From: a virus
IMG/VR virus record: IMGVR_UViG_3300025128_000313
Coordinates: 1-24,983 of that record
DNA: 24,983 nt
Strand: one strand, 5' to 3'
Positions within the stretch are counted from its first letter, which is position 1, and each line of letters opens with the position of its first letter. The notes beneath the pieces were generated by a model. That model was not told the origin of the DNA. It searched no databases and worked only from the letters and a program-made list of their open reading frames with translations. This document shows positions 14,386 to 22,974 of this stretch, piece after piece. The position numbers and the translations under genes were made by a program.

Positions 14386-16845
14386 CTAACGGCCATAAAT
14401 TAGTTTACGCGCATCTTCCGCATCTGAACTTGCACTACCCGGTGCGGGCGTCGTTAAACGAGGCACGCCTTGGTCCTGTGCGCCTTCGACAGTTGCCGAC
14501 AGGCTGTTTATAAGGTTGTCATAACTCTCCAAAAGCACGGGCATGTCGTATTTAAGCAAGTTGCGAGCTTGCTTGATCTCATCGCTAGTGCTATCGCGGG
14601 CGGTGAGCACCCCTTCCAACTCTGCTTTCATGTTTTGCAAACGACCTTGCAATGCACGAGCAGTGCTCAACACCTTGGTGTCTGTCTTAGCAGCACCGGG
14701 CAAAATGCCTTCAACTTCCTTCTGAATTGCGTCAACGATACTTTTAATTCTTGGAGCACTTCCGAAGTCTGCAAAACGTAACTTCAAAGTTTCACCCTGC
14801 AAAGTGGTGAGGTAAGTGTCAGATTTCACAACGTTCGACGGATCGTCGCCACCGTAATCAAAGCCGATAAGACCCTCGGTGAAATCTCTAACTTGGTCAT
14901 TTACAAACCTCAAAGACCTCTTCAGACCACTCATAGCCCCGAAACTTGCTTCCATGTCAGCACCTGCGGGCACGTATGCTCGTATGTTTTGTTGGGTTTG
15001 AGCCCCCTCTGCTTGGATGTCTTTCATCCGTTGCTCTAAAGCTGCACCCGTGTTACCCATCAAGTATTCAGCTTCGTCGATAATTTTTCCGTTAAGGTTC
15101 AGTTCAAAACCGGCTTTTTGTCTGTCGACGATAGCTTTGGCGACAGTTAACGGCATGGGGTTCACGGTGCCTTTTTCCGCTCCGCTCTTTGGAGCGTACA
15201 AGGTGCTAATCGCTGTGAACATGTCTGCTTTGGCTCGTCCACCATCATCCAGACCGTCGAGGGTGCCGTCTGCAAATCCAATTAGATTTCTAGAAATTCC
15301 GGCCCGCATCGATCCATCAGAATCCAAGCTCATCATGTATTGACTAGCCGCCGTCTTGTCGCTGACCAATTTGAAGGTGTTGTCTGCAGGGTTATAAACA
15401 CCAATGGCTTCGGTTCCGTCAGGCCGTTTGATTGTTCTGACTTCAACTTTATTGTTAATTTGAGCCTGCTTAATCATGTCCCCAAGCAAGCCTACGTTTT
15501 TTTCTTGCAAAGCTTGTTGACCTTTCAAAGTTTGCAAATCTAAAGCCGCTTGTGCCGCTGTGGCCGCTTGTTGCTTTTCAATCGCACTTTGTGCCGCCAG
15601 CGTCCGCACAGCACGATCCTGTGTGCGTGCATCGGTACGAAGTTTTGCGACATCTTCAACGTAGTCCTGCCCGACAGTGCCTAGTTGCGACAGCATGGAA
15701 GACCCAGCAATGTTTTTACCAGCCGAGTCCCGACCGGAAGCAAATTGAAATCCTGCTTTAGCCAAAGCTAGTGCGCGATCTTTCTCTCGGTCTTCTTCAT
15801 TTACTTCTGCGATGTTTTGAAAAAAAGGGAGATAGTCAGCATAGGCTGACTCCAAATCTACAGTAGTCCGAGTAGGAGCGGTTGGATTTTCAACATTACC
15901 CAAAGCTGTTTGGAAAAGCTGCATCATCGACGGATCGGTCCCTTGTGACATGTACACAGGCTGCACCGCACCGCCGTTGGCGAATTGCTGTGGCGCAGCT
16001 TCCATAGGAGCACCGGCCATCATTAACTGCCCAACGCCTTGGCCCATGTCCGTGGGCGCTCCACCCTCAGTTGCCATATCGATGTCTGAGGTCATACCCT
16101 GCATCAGGTCGCCTATACCACTGTTCATGGCGCCTTCTTCTGACAGCATGATCGTGGGTTGCACCATCGCAAGAACAGACTCAGGCGTCGCCATAGCGTC
16201 GTCTTGTCCTACAAACTCAGCCAGTTCCGTGCGCCGTGCTTCGATCGGCATGTCATTACCACGTATGGCGTTGATCATGCTTTCAACGTCTTCGGCGTTG
16301 TCTATGCCGCCCAAGGTCTTCGCAACGTAGTCAAGACCGACTTGCTGACCCTCGGCCTCAGATGCCATCTGCACCTGTCCAGCAGCCTCTTGCGGCATGA
16401 TCGGGCCGCCTTCTTGCTTGGCAATCACGCCACGGCCCATCAGAATGTCTTTTTGTGTGATCTTGCCGTCGCCACTTAGATCGGGAAAACCATTTACGGG
16501 GCCGCCCTCCGCGCGGTTGACCCCCTGTGAGTTTATTAAATCTTTTATAAAATTTTGGTCTACGTCGCGTTTATTTATTTTTCTAAGTCGGCCTTTAGCG
16601 CCACCCTTCAAAAAACGACCCAAATCTTCGTTATTCTTTTGTATAGACTCCATTATCGTCAGAGGCGCTTGTTGCAGTTCTCGTACTAGCAACTTCATGT
16701 CGTGATCGGCGCGTGCTTGCGAAATGACTTCGTCTTTTACGAGTTGATCAAGCTCACGTATTTCTGAGCGTATTTCTGCCTCTGAGCGGCCCCCGCTTAC
16801 GGAACCACCGTTCGCACGAAACAAAGGTCTATTCATTACGCTCAT
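14386..16845 (-). CDS. Large virion-type protein with Ca-binding loop, 819 aa
   Basis: An unknown late protein. Residues 122-133 (DLSGDGKITQKD) form a loop of the EF-hand/dockerin type with oxygen ligands at D122, S124, D126 and D133, so it probably binds calcium. The N-terminal 300 residues also hold four short GG motifs (ANGGSV, AEGGPV, QEGGPI, ANGGAV) set in Met- and Gln-rich linker-like sequence. Around 395-475 is a long helical, Ala/Gln-rich stretch that could be a coiled coil, and the C-terminal half is mixed helical. It starts at ATG overlapping the preceding TAA (TAATG). It is probably a structural or ejected protein; exact role unknown. Confidence 0.75.
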   Translation of the reverse strand: MSVMNRPLFRANGGSVSGGRSEAEIRSEIRELDQLVKDEVISQARADHDMKLLVRELQQAPLTIMESIQKNNEDLGRFLKGGAKGRLRKINKRDVDQNFIKDLINSQGVNRAEGGPVNGFPDLSGDGKITQKDILMGRGVIAKQEGGPIMPQEAAGQVQMASEAEGQQVGLDYVAKTLGGIDNAEDVESMINAIRGNDMPIEARRTELAEFVGQDDAMATPESVLAMVQPTIMLSEEGAMNSGIGDLMQGMTSDIDMATEGGAPTDMGQGVGQLMMAGAPMEAAPQQFANGGAVQPVYMSQGTDPSMMQLFQTALGNVENPTAPTRTTVDLESAYADYLPFFQNIAEVNEEDREKDRALALAKAGFQFASGRDSAGKNIAGSSMLSQLGTVGQDYVEDVAKLRTDARTQDRAVRTLAAQSAIEKQQAATAAQAALDLQTLKGQQALQEKNVGLLGDMIKQAQINNKVEVRTIKRPDGTEAIGVYNPADNTFKLVSDKTAASQYMMSLDSDGSMRAGISRNLIGFADGTLDGLDDGGRAKADMFTAISTLYAPKSGAEKGTVNPMPLTVAKAIVDRQKAGFELNLNGKIIDEAEYLMGNTGAALEQRMKDIQAEGAQTQQNIRAYVPAGADMEASFGAMSGLKRSLRFVNDQVRDFTEGLIGFDYGGDDPSNVVKSDTYLTTLQGETLKLRFADFGSAPRIKSIVDAIQKEVEGILPGAAKTDTKVLSTARALQGRLQNMKAELEGVLTARDSTSDEIKQARNLLKYDMPVLLESYDNLINSLSATVEGAQDQGVPRLTTPAPGSASSDAEDARKLIYGR

Positions 16846-18914
16846 TAAAACGCCCTCGATAAACCAGCGGCACCCACACCCAACCCAGCTACCGTTTGAG
16901 CAAAGCCCGGACTAGGCGCCGATTGTTGGAACACCGCACTTTGTGATGATGGCAACGCTTTAGTCATGTCGCCCAAGAAACCAAGCTGCTGCAGCGGCTG
17001 ATCGTACGCTTGACGCTCTGCAGCGTACTGCGCATTCAGCACGTTTTGAGCCTGCTGTTGTTGTGTACCGCCGAAGCCCATCAGTTGAGACACGTCGGCT
17101 GCGCGTTGTTGTTGCGCCTGTTGACCCAAGCTTGCTTGTATTTGACCCATCGAAGCCAGACGTCCGCCTAACTGACCGGCCTGACCCGCCAACGCGCCAA
17201 TGCCTTGAGCCGCTTGCTGTTGTTGACCCGCTAATGCGGCCAGTTGTGACACGTCTGCTTGGCCTAATTGACCAAACTGTAGTCCTAATTGACCACCTGC
17301 GCGCGCTAGATCGGCTCTTTGTCCTGCCATTTGCGCTAGTGACTGTTGTCCCTGCATGCCGAGTTGTCCGCCTTGCAACGCGCCGCGCTGTGCCATTTCT
17401 GCTGCAGACATACCAAGCTGACCGCCCTGTAGCGCAGCTTGTTGTCCCATCTGACCCGCCTGCAAGCCAACTGAACCGCGTAGCTGTTGAGCAGCCTGTG
17501 CGGCTTGTGCCTGCGCCTGCGCGTTCGCAGCCGCCTGTTGTTGAGCAGCCATGCCCAACTGACCGCCTTGTTGTGCAGCAGCCATACCTAGTTGTGCTTG
17601 CGATTGACCCAAACCAGCGGCTTGCTGTGCAAGCTGTGCCTTGAGTTGCTGTGTACTGATACCCATTTGAGCCGCTTGAGCCGAGAGCCCTGCTTCGGAC
17701 TGCGCTAACTGACCACCAAGACCTGCCGCTTGTAATTCACGGCCCTTACCTGCTTCGAAGGCTTGTTGTGACGCTTGCAGTGCTTGTCCATAACCTTGGC
17801 TCAATAGTCCTGCAGTTTGTCGAGCAATCTGGTCGCTGGTGGCGCGGTCGATTTCTGCAGCTTGTACCGCACCTCTGGAACCGCCAAAGGCGCCCGCCGC
17901 CACTTGTTGTGCCCGAGCTTGTTGTTTTTGCAGTTCACCGGTACGTAAAGATTCTTGTCGAGCGGCTTCAACTACTTGCTGCGTGTAGGGGTCCATAAAA
18001 GACGCTATACCGCTAGGATCAAACTGCTGCCCAGCGTCTGTAAGTCCTGTTCTTATGGTGCCTATGTCGCCGCGTGATCCGAGGATACCGGCCTGTCCGA
18101 CAGTAGATTCTCTTTCCGCTTGACGCCCTGCTGACCCCAAACGACTCATAGCACCCGCAGTGGTGCCTGCAGACCTGCCTGCTTGCCGTAATAGCTGTTG
18201 TTGAGTTTGTCCGGCTGTCTGTAAACCGCCCCGCGTTGCTGCACCAAGCTGTCCGCCTAGCGCCTGCGCTGTGCCAAGAGCCCCGATTCCTACGTCAGCA
18301 GCCAGTTGCCGCCCTTGTTCAGCACCAAGTCCTAAACGTGTTGCGGTGTCGGTAGCTGCACGTTGAGCAGATACGTCAGCAGCAGAAAGACCACGCTGTG
18401 CAGCCTGTACTTGTAAAGGTATGCCAGCAGCGGCTCCTGTAATGTCACTAGCCGCCCTAGAAAGCCCTTGTATGGCCTGATCGCGGAAGCTGTACGGCTC
18501 CGCACGTGTGTCAGCGGCGAGCCTTTGCGCTTCACCTAACGTGCCCAAACCTGTTTGTTGAGCTAAAAGTGCGGCTTCAATACCGGGTAAAGCGCCTGCG
18601 GTAATAACGTCTTGACCCGCCTGAGTTGACTCTAAAGCGCCCTTTAAAAAGGGCTCGTAACCGCCAATACCGGTGCGAATTAAATCGCCTGCAGCAATCT
18701 GATCGGCAGTCATGCCCGCTACGGCTTGAGTTGGTAAAGCGACCGGACCCGTAGGTAGCCCTGTTTCGGGATCTAAAATCTGTTGCCCGGTTGCGGGATC
18801 GATGCCCTGCAGGCGTTTAATGTAGTCTAAAGAGTCTGCGTACAGACCCGCTTTGTACGCTTCAATCTCTGGCGCTTCGCGGACAATCTGCGTTGTGGTT
18901 GTATTCTCTGCCAT
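16845..18914 (-). CDS. Ala/Gln/Gly-rich virion-type protein, 689 aa
   Basis: An unknown late protein of strongly biased composition. The first 100 residues look globular (EIEAYKAGLYADSLDYI, then PETGLPTGP). From about residue 385 to 625 the sequence is almost only Ala, Gln, Gly, Leu and Met, with recurring GGQLGM (three times, twice within ALQGGQLGM) and spacing that suggests a long helical rod. The central part has similar Ala/Gln helices (SRGAVQAAEIDRATSDQIAR). No membrane segment or enzyme motif is visible. It is joined to both neighbours by TAATG overlaps. A rod-like internal or tail component is likely; a tape-measure-like role is possible but unproven. Confidence 0.72.
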   Translation of the reverse strand: MAENTTTTQIVREAPEIEAYKAGLYADSLDYIKRLQGIDPATGQQILDPETGLPTGPVALPTQAVAGMTADQIAAGDLIRTGIGGYEPFLKGALESTQAGQDVITAGALPGIEAALLAQQTGLGTLGEAQRLAADTRAEPYSFRDQAIQGLSRAASDITGAAAGIPLQVQAAQRGLSAADVSAQRAATDTATRLGLGAEQGRQLAADVGIGALGTAQALGGQLGAATRGGLQTAGQTQQQLLRQAGRSAGTTAGAMSRLGSAGRQAERESTVGQAGILGSRGDIGTIRTGLTDAGQQFDPSGIASFMDPYTQQVVEAARQESLRTGELQKQQARAQQVAAGAFGGSRGAVQAAEIDRATSDQIARQTAGLLSQGYGQALQASQQAFEAGKGRELQAAGLGGQLAQSEAGLSAQAAQMGISTQQLKAQLAQQAAGLGQSQAQLGMAAAQQGGQLGMAAQQQAAANAQAQAQAAQAAQQLRGSVGLQAGQMGQQAALQGGQLGMSAAEMAQRGALQGGQLGMQGQQSLAQMAGQRADLARAGGQLGLQFGQLGQADVSQLAALAGQQQQAAQGIGALAGQAGQLGGRLASMGQIQASLGQQAQQQRAADVSQLMGFGGTQQQQAQNVLNAQYAAERQAYDQPLQQLGFLGDMTKALPSSQSAVFQQSAPSPGFAQTVAGLGVGAAGLSRAF

Positions 18915-20743
18915 TACGCCATTCTCTCAAACTTACTCATTAGGTCGTACATGTTTTGCATTCCGTTTTCTCGACTGCCGTTACCGGCGCCGCGCACGGC
19001 TTTTGCCGTAAATACAAACTCGCCGTCACTCAGCATAGCTGGGATATCGTCGCTGGTTTCTGTGCCGGGACCTTCGATGCGCCCGTTCATGCGAGGGAAG
19101 TTTTCTATTTCGCCACCGTCTGCTGAGTAGGCTACAGGCTTATAAACCGGAGTTTGCAAAGGTTTGTATTGGTCAGAAACGTCTTGAATCGTGTAACTCG
19201 CGGGTAACCGCATGGTGTTTGGCCCGAGGCGGTATTTATAGCCTTCGGGCCCTTCGAGATAATCAAAACCGGTTACTTGCTCGGCAACGTTAAAATCTTC
19301 TGGCTCTTTTCTAGTTAAAGAATCAAACGCGGCTAACCCAACAATACCCGGTGCATACCTGCGAATCGCGCTAGGCGCAAGACTCGCACTTGCTTTCATT
19401 CCTTCTGCAACAAACTTAGTAAACTCAGGAGTGCCCCTAGAAAGTCCAGCGTCTAAAGCCGATCGCTCGATAGCCGCTCGTTGACCGGCTCCGGGCATGA
19501 ATAAATCGCGCGTGCCACCAAACAAGTCCATGCCTCTTTCGGCACCGGTAACGGGGTCTGGGCCAATACCAAAGGTTCTTTTAAAACTGTCGATTACGCC
19601 GGGCGCTTCAGTTGCGGTAGGCACCGCAGAGGCTGTTGTGCCCGCTGCGGCACCGGCACCCGTACCGGCACCCGCAGTAGTTGTAGTGCCTGTAGCTGGG
19701 TCAAAAGTAGCCTTGCCCGCATCGTAATAACCCGTACCGGCACCTGCAGTCGTTGTAGTGCCTGCAGTGCTTGCGGTGGGTGCTCCGGTAGCCAAAGCTC
19801 GTATTTCTGCATTCGTAGTGCCCGGAGGAGCTATTCTAGCGAAAGCAGCTTCGGTTGCAGGATCTAAAGGTGTTGATGCGATAACCGGAGGAGGTGCCAC
19901 GGCCTCTACAGGAACTGCCGTCCCGTCAGGCATGTAAGTAAACTGAGCTTGCTGTGTTGACGCCGCTTGCGAAGCGGCAGTTGGAGATGCTGCAACACTT
20001 TCCAGAGTCGATGCGGCTTTTGCAGCTTCAGCAGCTTGCGCACCACCGGCAGCGGCAGCCTCACCTATTGTTCTTGTGAACGCACCCTCTCCAACCGCAC
20101 CGGCCTTAAAGCCTTTGAAGAAACTACCGCCTTCACCAGCAGCAGACATACCGCCACTGATACCGTTCATCACACCGGCTGTCAGCCCGCTAATCGCCGC
20201 TGACTTCAACGCGTCCTTCAAGTTACCGCCATTTATCAAGGTGGCTATGCCTGATCCGGCAGCCGCGCCTAAAGGTCCGAGGAAAGCAGCACCCACAATC
20301 GGTAATACGACCGTGACAGCTTTCTTTACAAACTTTTTAAGCCCCTTGAACAGCTTCTTCAAGAAGAATTCTGGTTGCCCGGTGACCGGGTTCAGAGAGT
20401 TAAGCTCGTTACCTACCACATAACGCTCGGGCTCGATGCCCATGTCGCGCATTTGCTGGAAGATACGGTCTTTAAGAATTGGGTTTTTGCGGAAGACCTC
20501 CATCGGTATGACGGTTTCGCCTTCTGCAGCGTGAATCATGTATTCGTCTTCGTGACGACCAAACGTTGCTAATTGATCGGCTACGCGTTTGACTTGGGCA
20601 ATGCCCGTTTGAGGCAAGTCATCTTCGTCGTCCGTGGCCCAAGAGCCCTCAGTCGCGGTCAAAAACGAAGCGATACCGCCAGCAGGAACCTCTATCGGTT
20701 CAATATCGTCAAATTCGTCGTATTGAAGTGCAGCTTGTCCCAT
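18914..20743 (-). CDS. Virion-type protein with GExV motifs and membrane-like segment, 609 aa
   Basis: An unknown late protein made of recognisable blocks. Residues 70-135 contain IHAAEGETVIPMEVF, ERYVVGNE and PVTGQPEFFLKKLFKGLKK; then a hydrophobic Gly/Ala segment (about 141-170, VTVVLPIVGAAFLGPLGAAA) could cross a membrane. The middle is low-complexity Ala/Thr/Gly with the repeated TTTTAGAGTG. The last 70 residues carry DGGEIENFPRMNG and AMLSDGEFVFTAKAVRGAG, a block I have seen at the ends of marine phage virion proteins. The basic KKLFKGLKKFVKK before the hydrophobic segment resembles membrane-active peptides. Role is probably structural or in DNA ejection. It begins three bases after the 112-aa gene. 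Confidence 0.75.
   Translation of the reverse strand: MGQAALQYDEFDDIEPIEVPAGGIASFLTATEGSWATDDEDDLPQTGIAQVKRVADQLATFGRHEDEYMIHAAEGETVIPMEVFRKNPILKDRIFQQMRDMGIEPERYVVGNELNSLNPVTGQPEFFLKKLFKGLKKFVKKAVTVVLPIVGAAFLGPLGAAAGSGIATLINGGNLKDALKSAAISGLTAGVMNGISGGMSAAGEGGSFFKGFKAGAVGEGAFTRTIGEAAAAGGAQAAEAAKAASTLESVAASPTAASQAASTQQAQFTYMPDGTAVPVEAVAPPPVIASTPLDPATEAAFARIAPPGTTNAEIRALATGAPTASTAGTTTTAGAGTGYYDAGKATFDPATGTTTTAGAGTGAGAAAGTTASAVPTATEAPGVIDSFKRTFGIGPDPVTGAERGMDLFGGTRDLFMPGAGQRAAIERSALDAGLSRGTPEFTKFVAEGMKASASLAPSAIRRYAPGIVGLAAFDSLTRKEPEDFNVAEQVTGFDYLEGPEGYKYRLGPNTMRLPASYTIQDVSDQYKPLQTPVYKPVAYSADGGEIENFPRMNGRIEGPGTETSDDIPAMLSDGEFVFTAKAVRGAGNGSRENGMQNMYDLMSKFERMA
19659..19764. repeat. 34-base direct repeat inside the 609-aa gene
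   Basis: A 34-base unit at 19659-19692 recurs at 19731-19764 with two mismatches, 72 bases (24 codons) apart, so it keeps the frame. It encodes the repeated TTTTAGAGTG of the low-complexity linker and probably arose by slippage or recombination. Confidence 0.6.
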
Positions 20744-20746
20744 AAT

Positions 20747-21085
20747 TTATCCGACGGTTACAACAATCGCGCCCTTATTTATTACCTGTACACTACCTAC
20801 AAGTCCTTGCGCTTCCAAGGGGTCAGTTGTGTACGGCAACTCTTGCGACAGGCTGATCCAATTAGCCCCATCGTATACCTGCAGCAGGTTTAAAGTTAGG
20901 TTCCAAATCAAATCCCCTGTGGCGAATTTTAGTTGGTCCCTCTTCGTATTCGTAAACTGCGGCGTAGAATCCGGATCGACTGAGTCTAAACTGATCTCTA
21001 ATAAACGTACAGCCTTGTTATAGGTGTTGGAGTCGACGGCTTGTCCAGCCGCAAACGGAAGTCTGCCTTGTAAAAGCTTACTCAT
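20747..21085 (-). CDS. Small fibre-like virion protein, 112 aa
   Basis: A small late protein. The central segment TGDLIWNLTLNLLQVYDGANW has the pattern of short beta domains at the ends of phage fibre and head-decoration proteins (hydrophobic strand, Asn-Leu-Gln, aromatic, Asp-Gly, Trp). This suggests a trimeric or repeated surface-exposed beta domain, but family assignment is uncertain. The N-terminus (KLLQGRLPFAAG) is similar to starts of other virion proteins. Its ATG overlaps the stop of the 630-aa gene (ATGA), implying matched production with it. No signal peptide or membrane segment is present. Confidence 0.65.
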   Translation of the reverse strand: MSKLLQGRLPFAAGQAVDSNTYNKAVRLLEISLDSVDPDSTPQFTNTKRDQLKFATGDLIWNLTLNLLQVYDGANWISLSQELPYTTDPLEAQGLVGSVQVINKGAIVVTVG

Positions 21086-22974
21086 CGTCGACCGTTAGCT
21101 TGCAGGTCTAAACGAGTCGCGCCCAACCTAAAACCGACACCCAAACGCACGTCTGTAGAGGCATCATCGTCAGATTCAAACCGCACTGCGGCCTGTCGTG
21201 CTCTCGCCCGCATGTCTACTTTTGTGGTCGTAGCCGTGAAACTAGTGGTCTGGTCCGTGGTCAGTGTGCTGCCGGGGAAGTTGCGTGCTTTCAACACCAC
21301 ATTTATAGCCTGATCGCTGCCGCCGGTTCCGTTGAACTTAACGTCTGGGATCATACGGCGTATAAATTGAAACTCTTCGCCATCGCCAATATCAAAGTCA
21401 GCCGATTCAATAAACACGTTGTCCATCGGGCTACCGTCGTTATCATTACCCGTTTCGTGTTGGTATAGGTAATTTACCGACGAATCTGCACCCGCAGCGC
21501 GTGGGAACGCGACGATACCCTCGTCCAACCACGCTGTACGAGACAACTGTCCGATGTTCCACGTTTGCTCTAAGTAGTTGTAAACCACGTACCGGTCAAT
21601 CACATCGCTATCGGAAGAGCAATAGAACCATCCGACTTCGTTGAATTGCTTATTTAAAAAAGCAAAAAACTGAAAGGCTTGACCTTCGTTTATGTCAGAA
21701 AACACGTACGAATGCACACTGCATGGAACAACGGAAACGCCGCCGTTGTACATGTAAAAGCCTTTTTTATCCATCCAATACACGCCCGACGGGGTATTTA
21801 CAGCGGCATTCGGGCCCATAAGGCTGACGCCCTCGTTGACGAGATTGAGTCCGAAAGTAAGCGGAGTGCCGATAAACTGCAGGCTGTACAACGCAACGTC
21901 GGTCCATATAAGAGTTTCTTGGCGGGCCCTTAGACCACCAATAATCTCTGAACCTGCCGAACAACGCAGTGATCCCGCCGTAGTGTCTGCTCTAGGTTCC
22001 CACTCTGCTGCGTTTTCTTGGTCTGAAAAAGCAATTAATAACGGATCGATCGTGCCTGTTCGGGTTGTTCCGGCAACGTCCGTCAACGGATCGGCGCCCA
22101 ACACCAGCACGTGTCGATCTACATCCGACACAATGACTTGCAAACCTTTAGTCGGCGCAGCGTTAGCCCCGGCCAATGAGCTCAAAGCTACGGCTCTTGT
22201 GTTCAAGCCGTTTGTCTTGTCCCAATAGTAAATACTGCCCGCACGCGGGTTGGAGATCAGGTCTTCACCAAAGTTGTCCATTGACCACAAACGTAATTGA
22301 TTTGAATCGCCCAAAGACGTCGTAGATCCCCATGTGCCCGAGGACCATGTGCCAACACCCCAACCGGTGCCGTCTACAAACACGTCCAACCCCGAGTTTA
22401 TTTGATATGTTCCAACAACAGAGCCGCCACCATTGCCGCTGTCACTGCTATTTGCCGTGACGGCCACACCATCGGTGTCTTTTGCCGTAATTGTGAAGGT
22501 GTTAGCGGTGGGTACTGTAAGGACTTGATATTCTTGATTAAGAACAGCCGCAGTAATGTTGCCTCCAAGGGTTGCGGCACCTGAAAACGTCACAAAATCG
22601 CCGTTGACAGCACCGTGACCAGTATCTGTAACCGTAAGTGTGCTGGACTCGTTGGTCGCAGCAAACGTCACATCTCCAGCAGCCGTGGTGGCCCGTATCG
22701 GTGTTATGTCGTTGTACGAAGAGCCCTCTTGGATGTACAGCTTGTTCCGTGTGCCGAGGCCCAAGAGCTTTGTACCGTCAAGGTCGACCCACCCAAACAG
22801 TTTGCGGCCAGTGCCTTCGTATGAAGCTTGTATGTATTTCTGCCAACCACCTATCTTTTCTGGCAAGCCCTTACGAAACCGCACCAAATTGCCATCGAAC
22901 CAACCGCCTTCTGCGGTGTAGTCTGTGCCTTCTTTGTTGATACCGGGGTTAAAGATAAACTTTTGCAACGGCAT
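21082..22974 (-). CDS. Probable tail nozzle/DNA-stabilisation-type protein, 630 aa
   Basis: A beta-rich late protein. It opens with PLQKFIFNPGINKEGTDY and EGGWFDGNLVRFRKGLPEKIGGW, a signature I associate with podovirus-like marine phage tail proteins often compared with P22 gp10 or T7 gp12, the tail nozzle or stabilisation proteins; this is from memory. Residues about 95-190 form a Thr/Val/Gly-rich inserted beta domain (FTITAKDTDGVAV, GNGGGSVVGTYQINSG). Later repeats such as VALYSLQFIGTPLTFG, GVYWMDKKGFYMYNGG and YVVYNYLEQTWNIG fit blades of a beta-propeller. The C-terminal part (SADFDIGDGEEFQFIRRMIPDVKF) closes the fold. The start overlaps the lysozyme stop (TAATG). The exact position in the tail is inferred. 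Confidence 0.72.
   Translation of the reverse strand: MPLQKFIFNPGINKEGTDYTAEGGWFDGNLVRFRKGLPEKIGGWQKYIQASYEGTGRKLFGWVDLDGTKLLGLGTRNKLYIQEGSSYNDITPIRATTAAGDVTFAATNESSTLTVTDTGHGAVNGDFVTFSGAATLGGNITAAVLNQEYQVLTVPTANTFTITAKDTDGVAVTANSSDSGNGGGSVVGTYQINSGLDVFVDGTGWGVGTWSSGTWGSTTSLGDSNQLRLWSMDNFGEDLISNPRAGSIYYWDKTNGLNTRAVALSSLAGANAAPTKGLQVIVSDVDRHVLVLGADPLTDVAGTTRTGTIDPLLIAFSDQENAAEWEPRADTTAGSLRCSAGSEIIGGLRARQETLIWTDVALYSLQFIGTPLTFGLNLVNEGVSLMGPNAAVNTPSGVYWMDKKGFYMYNGGVSVVPCSVHSYVFSDINEGQAFQFFAFLNKQFNEVGWFYCSSDSDVIDRYVVYNYLEQTWNIGQLSRTAWLDEGIVAFPRAAGADSSVNYLYQHETGNDNDGSPMDNVFIESADFDIGDGEEFQFIRRMIPDVKFNGTGGSDQAINVVLKARNFPGSTLTTDQTTSFTATTTKVDMRARARQAAVRFESDDDASTDVRLGVGFRLGATRLDLQANGRR

Noticed and set aside
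17063-17644. 193-codon rightward frame opposite the 689-aa gene
   Set aside because: It mirrors the Ala/Gln/Gly low-complexity region; the Pro/Val/Arg-rich product is what that composition gives in antisense.
19659-19764. CRISPR-like or attachment-site repeat
   Set aside because: There are only two copies, in frame, inside a low-complexity coding linker; this fits internal duplication.
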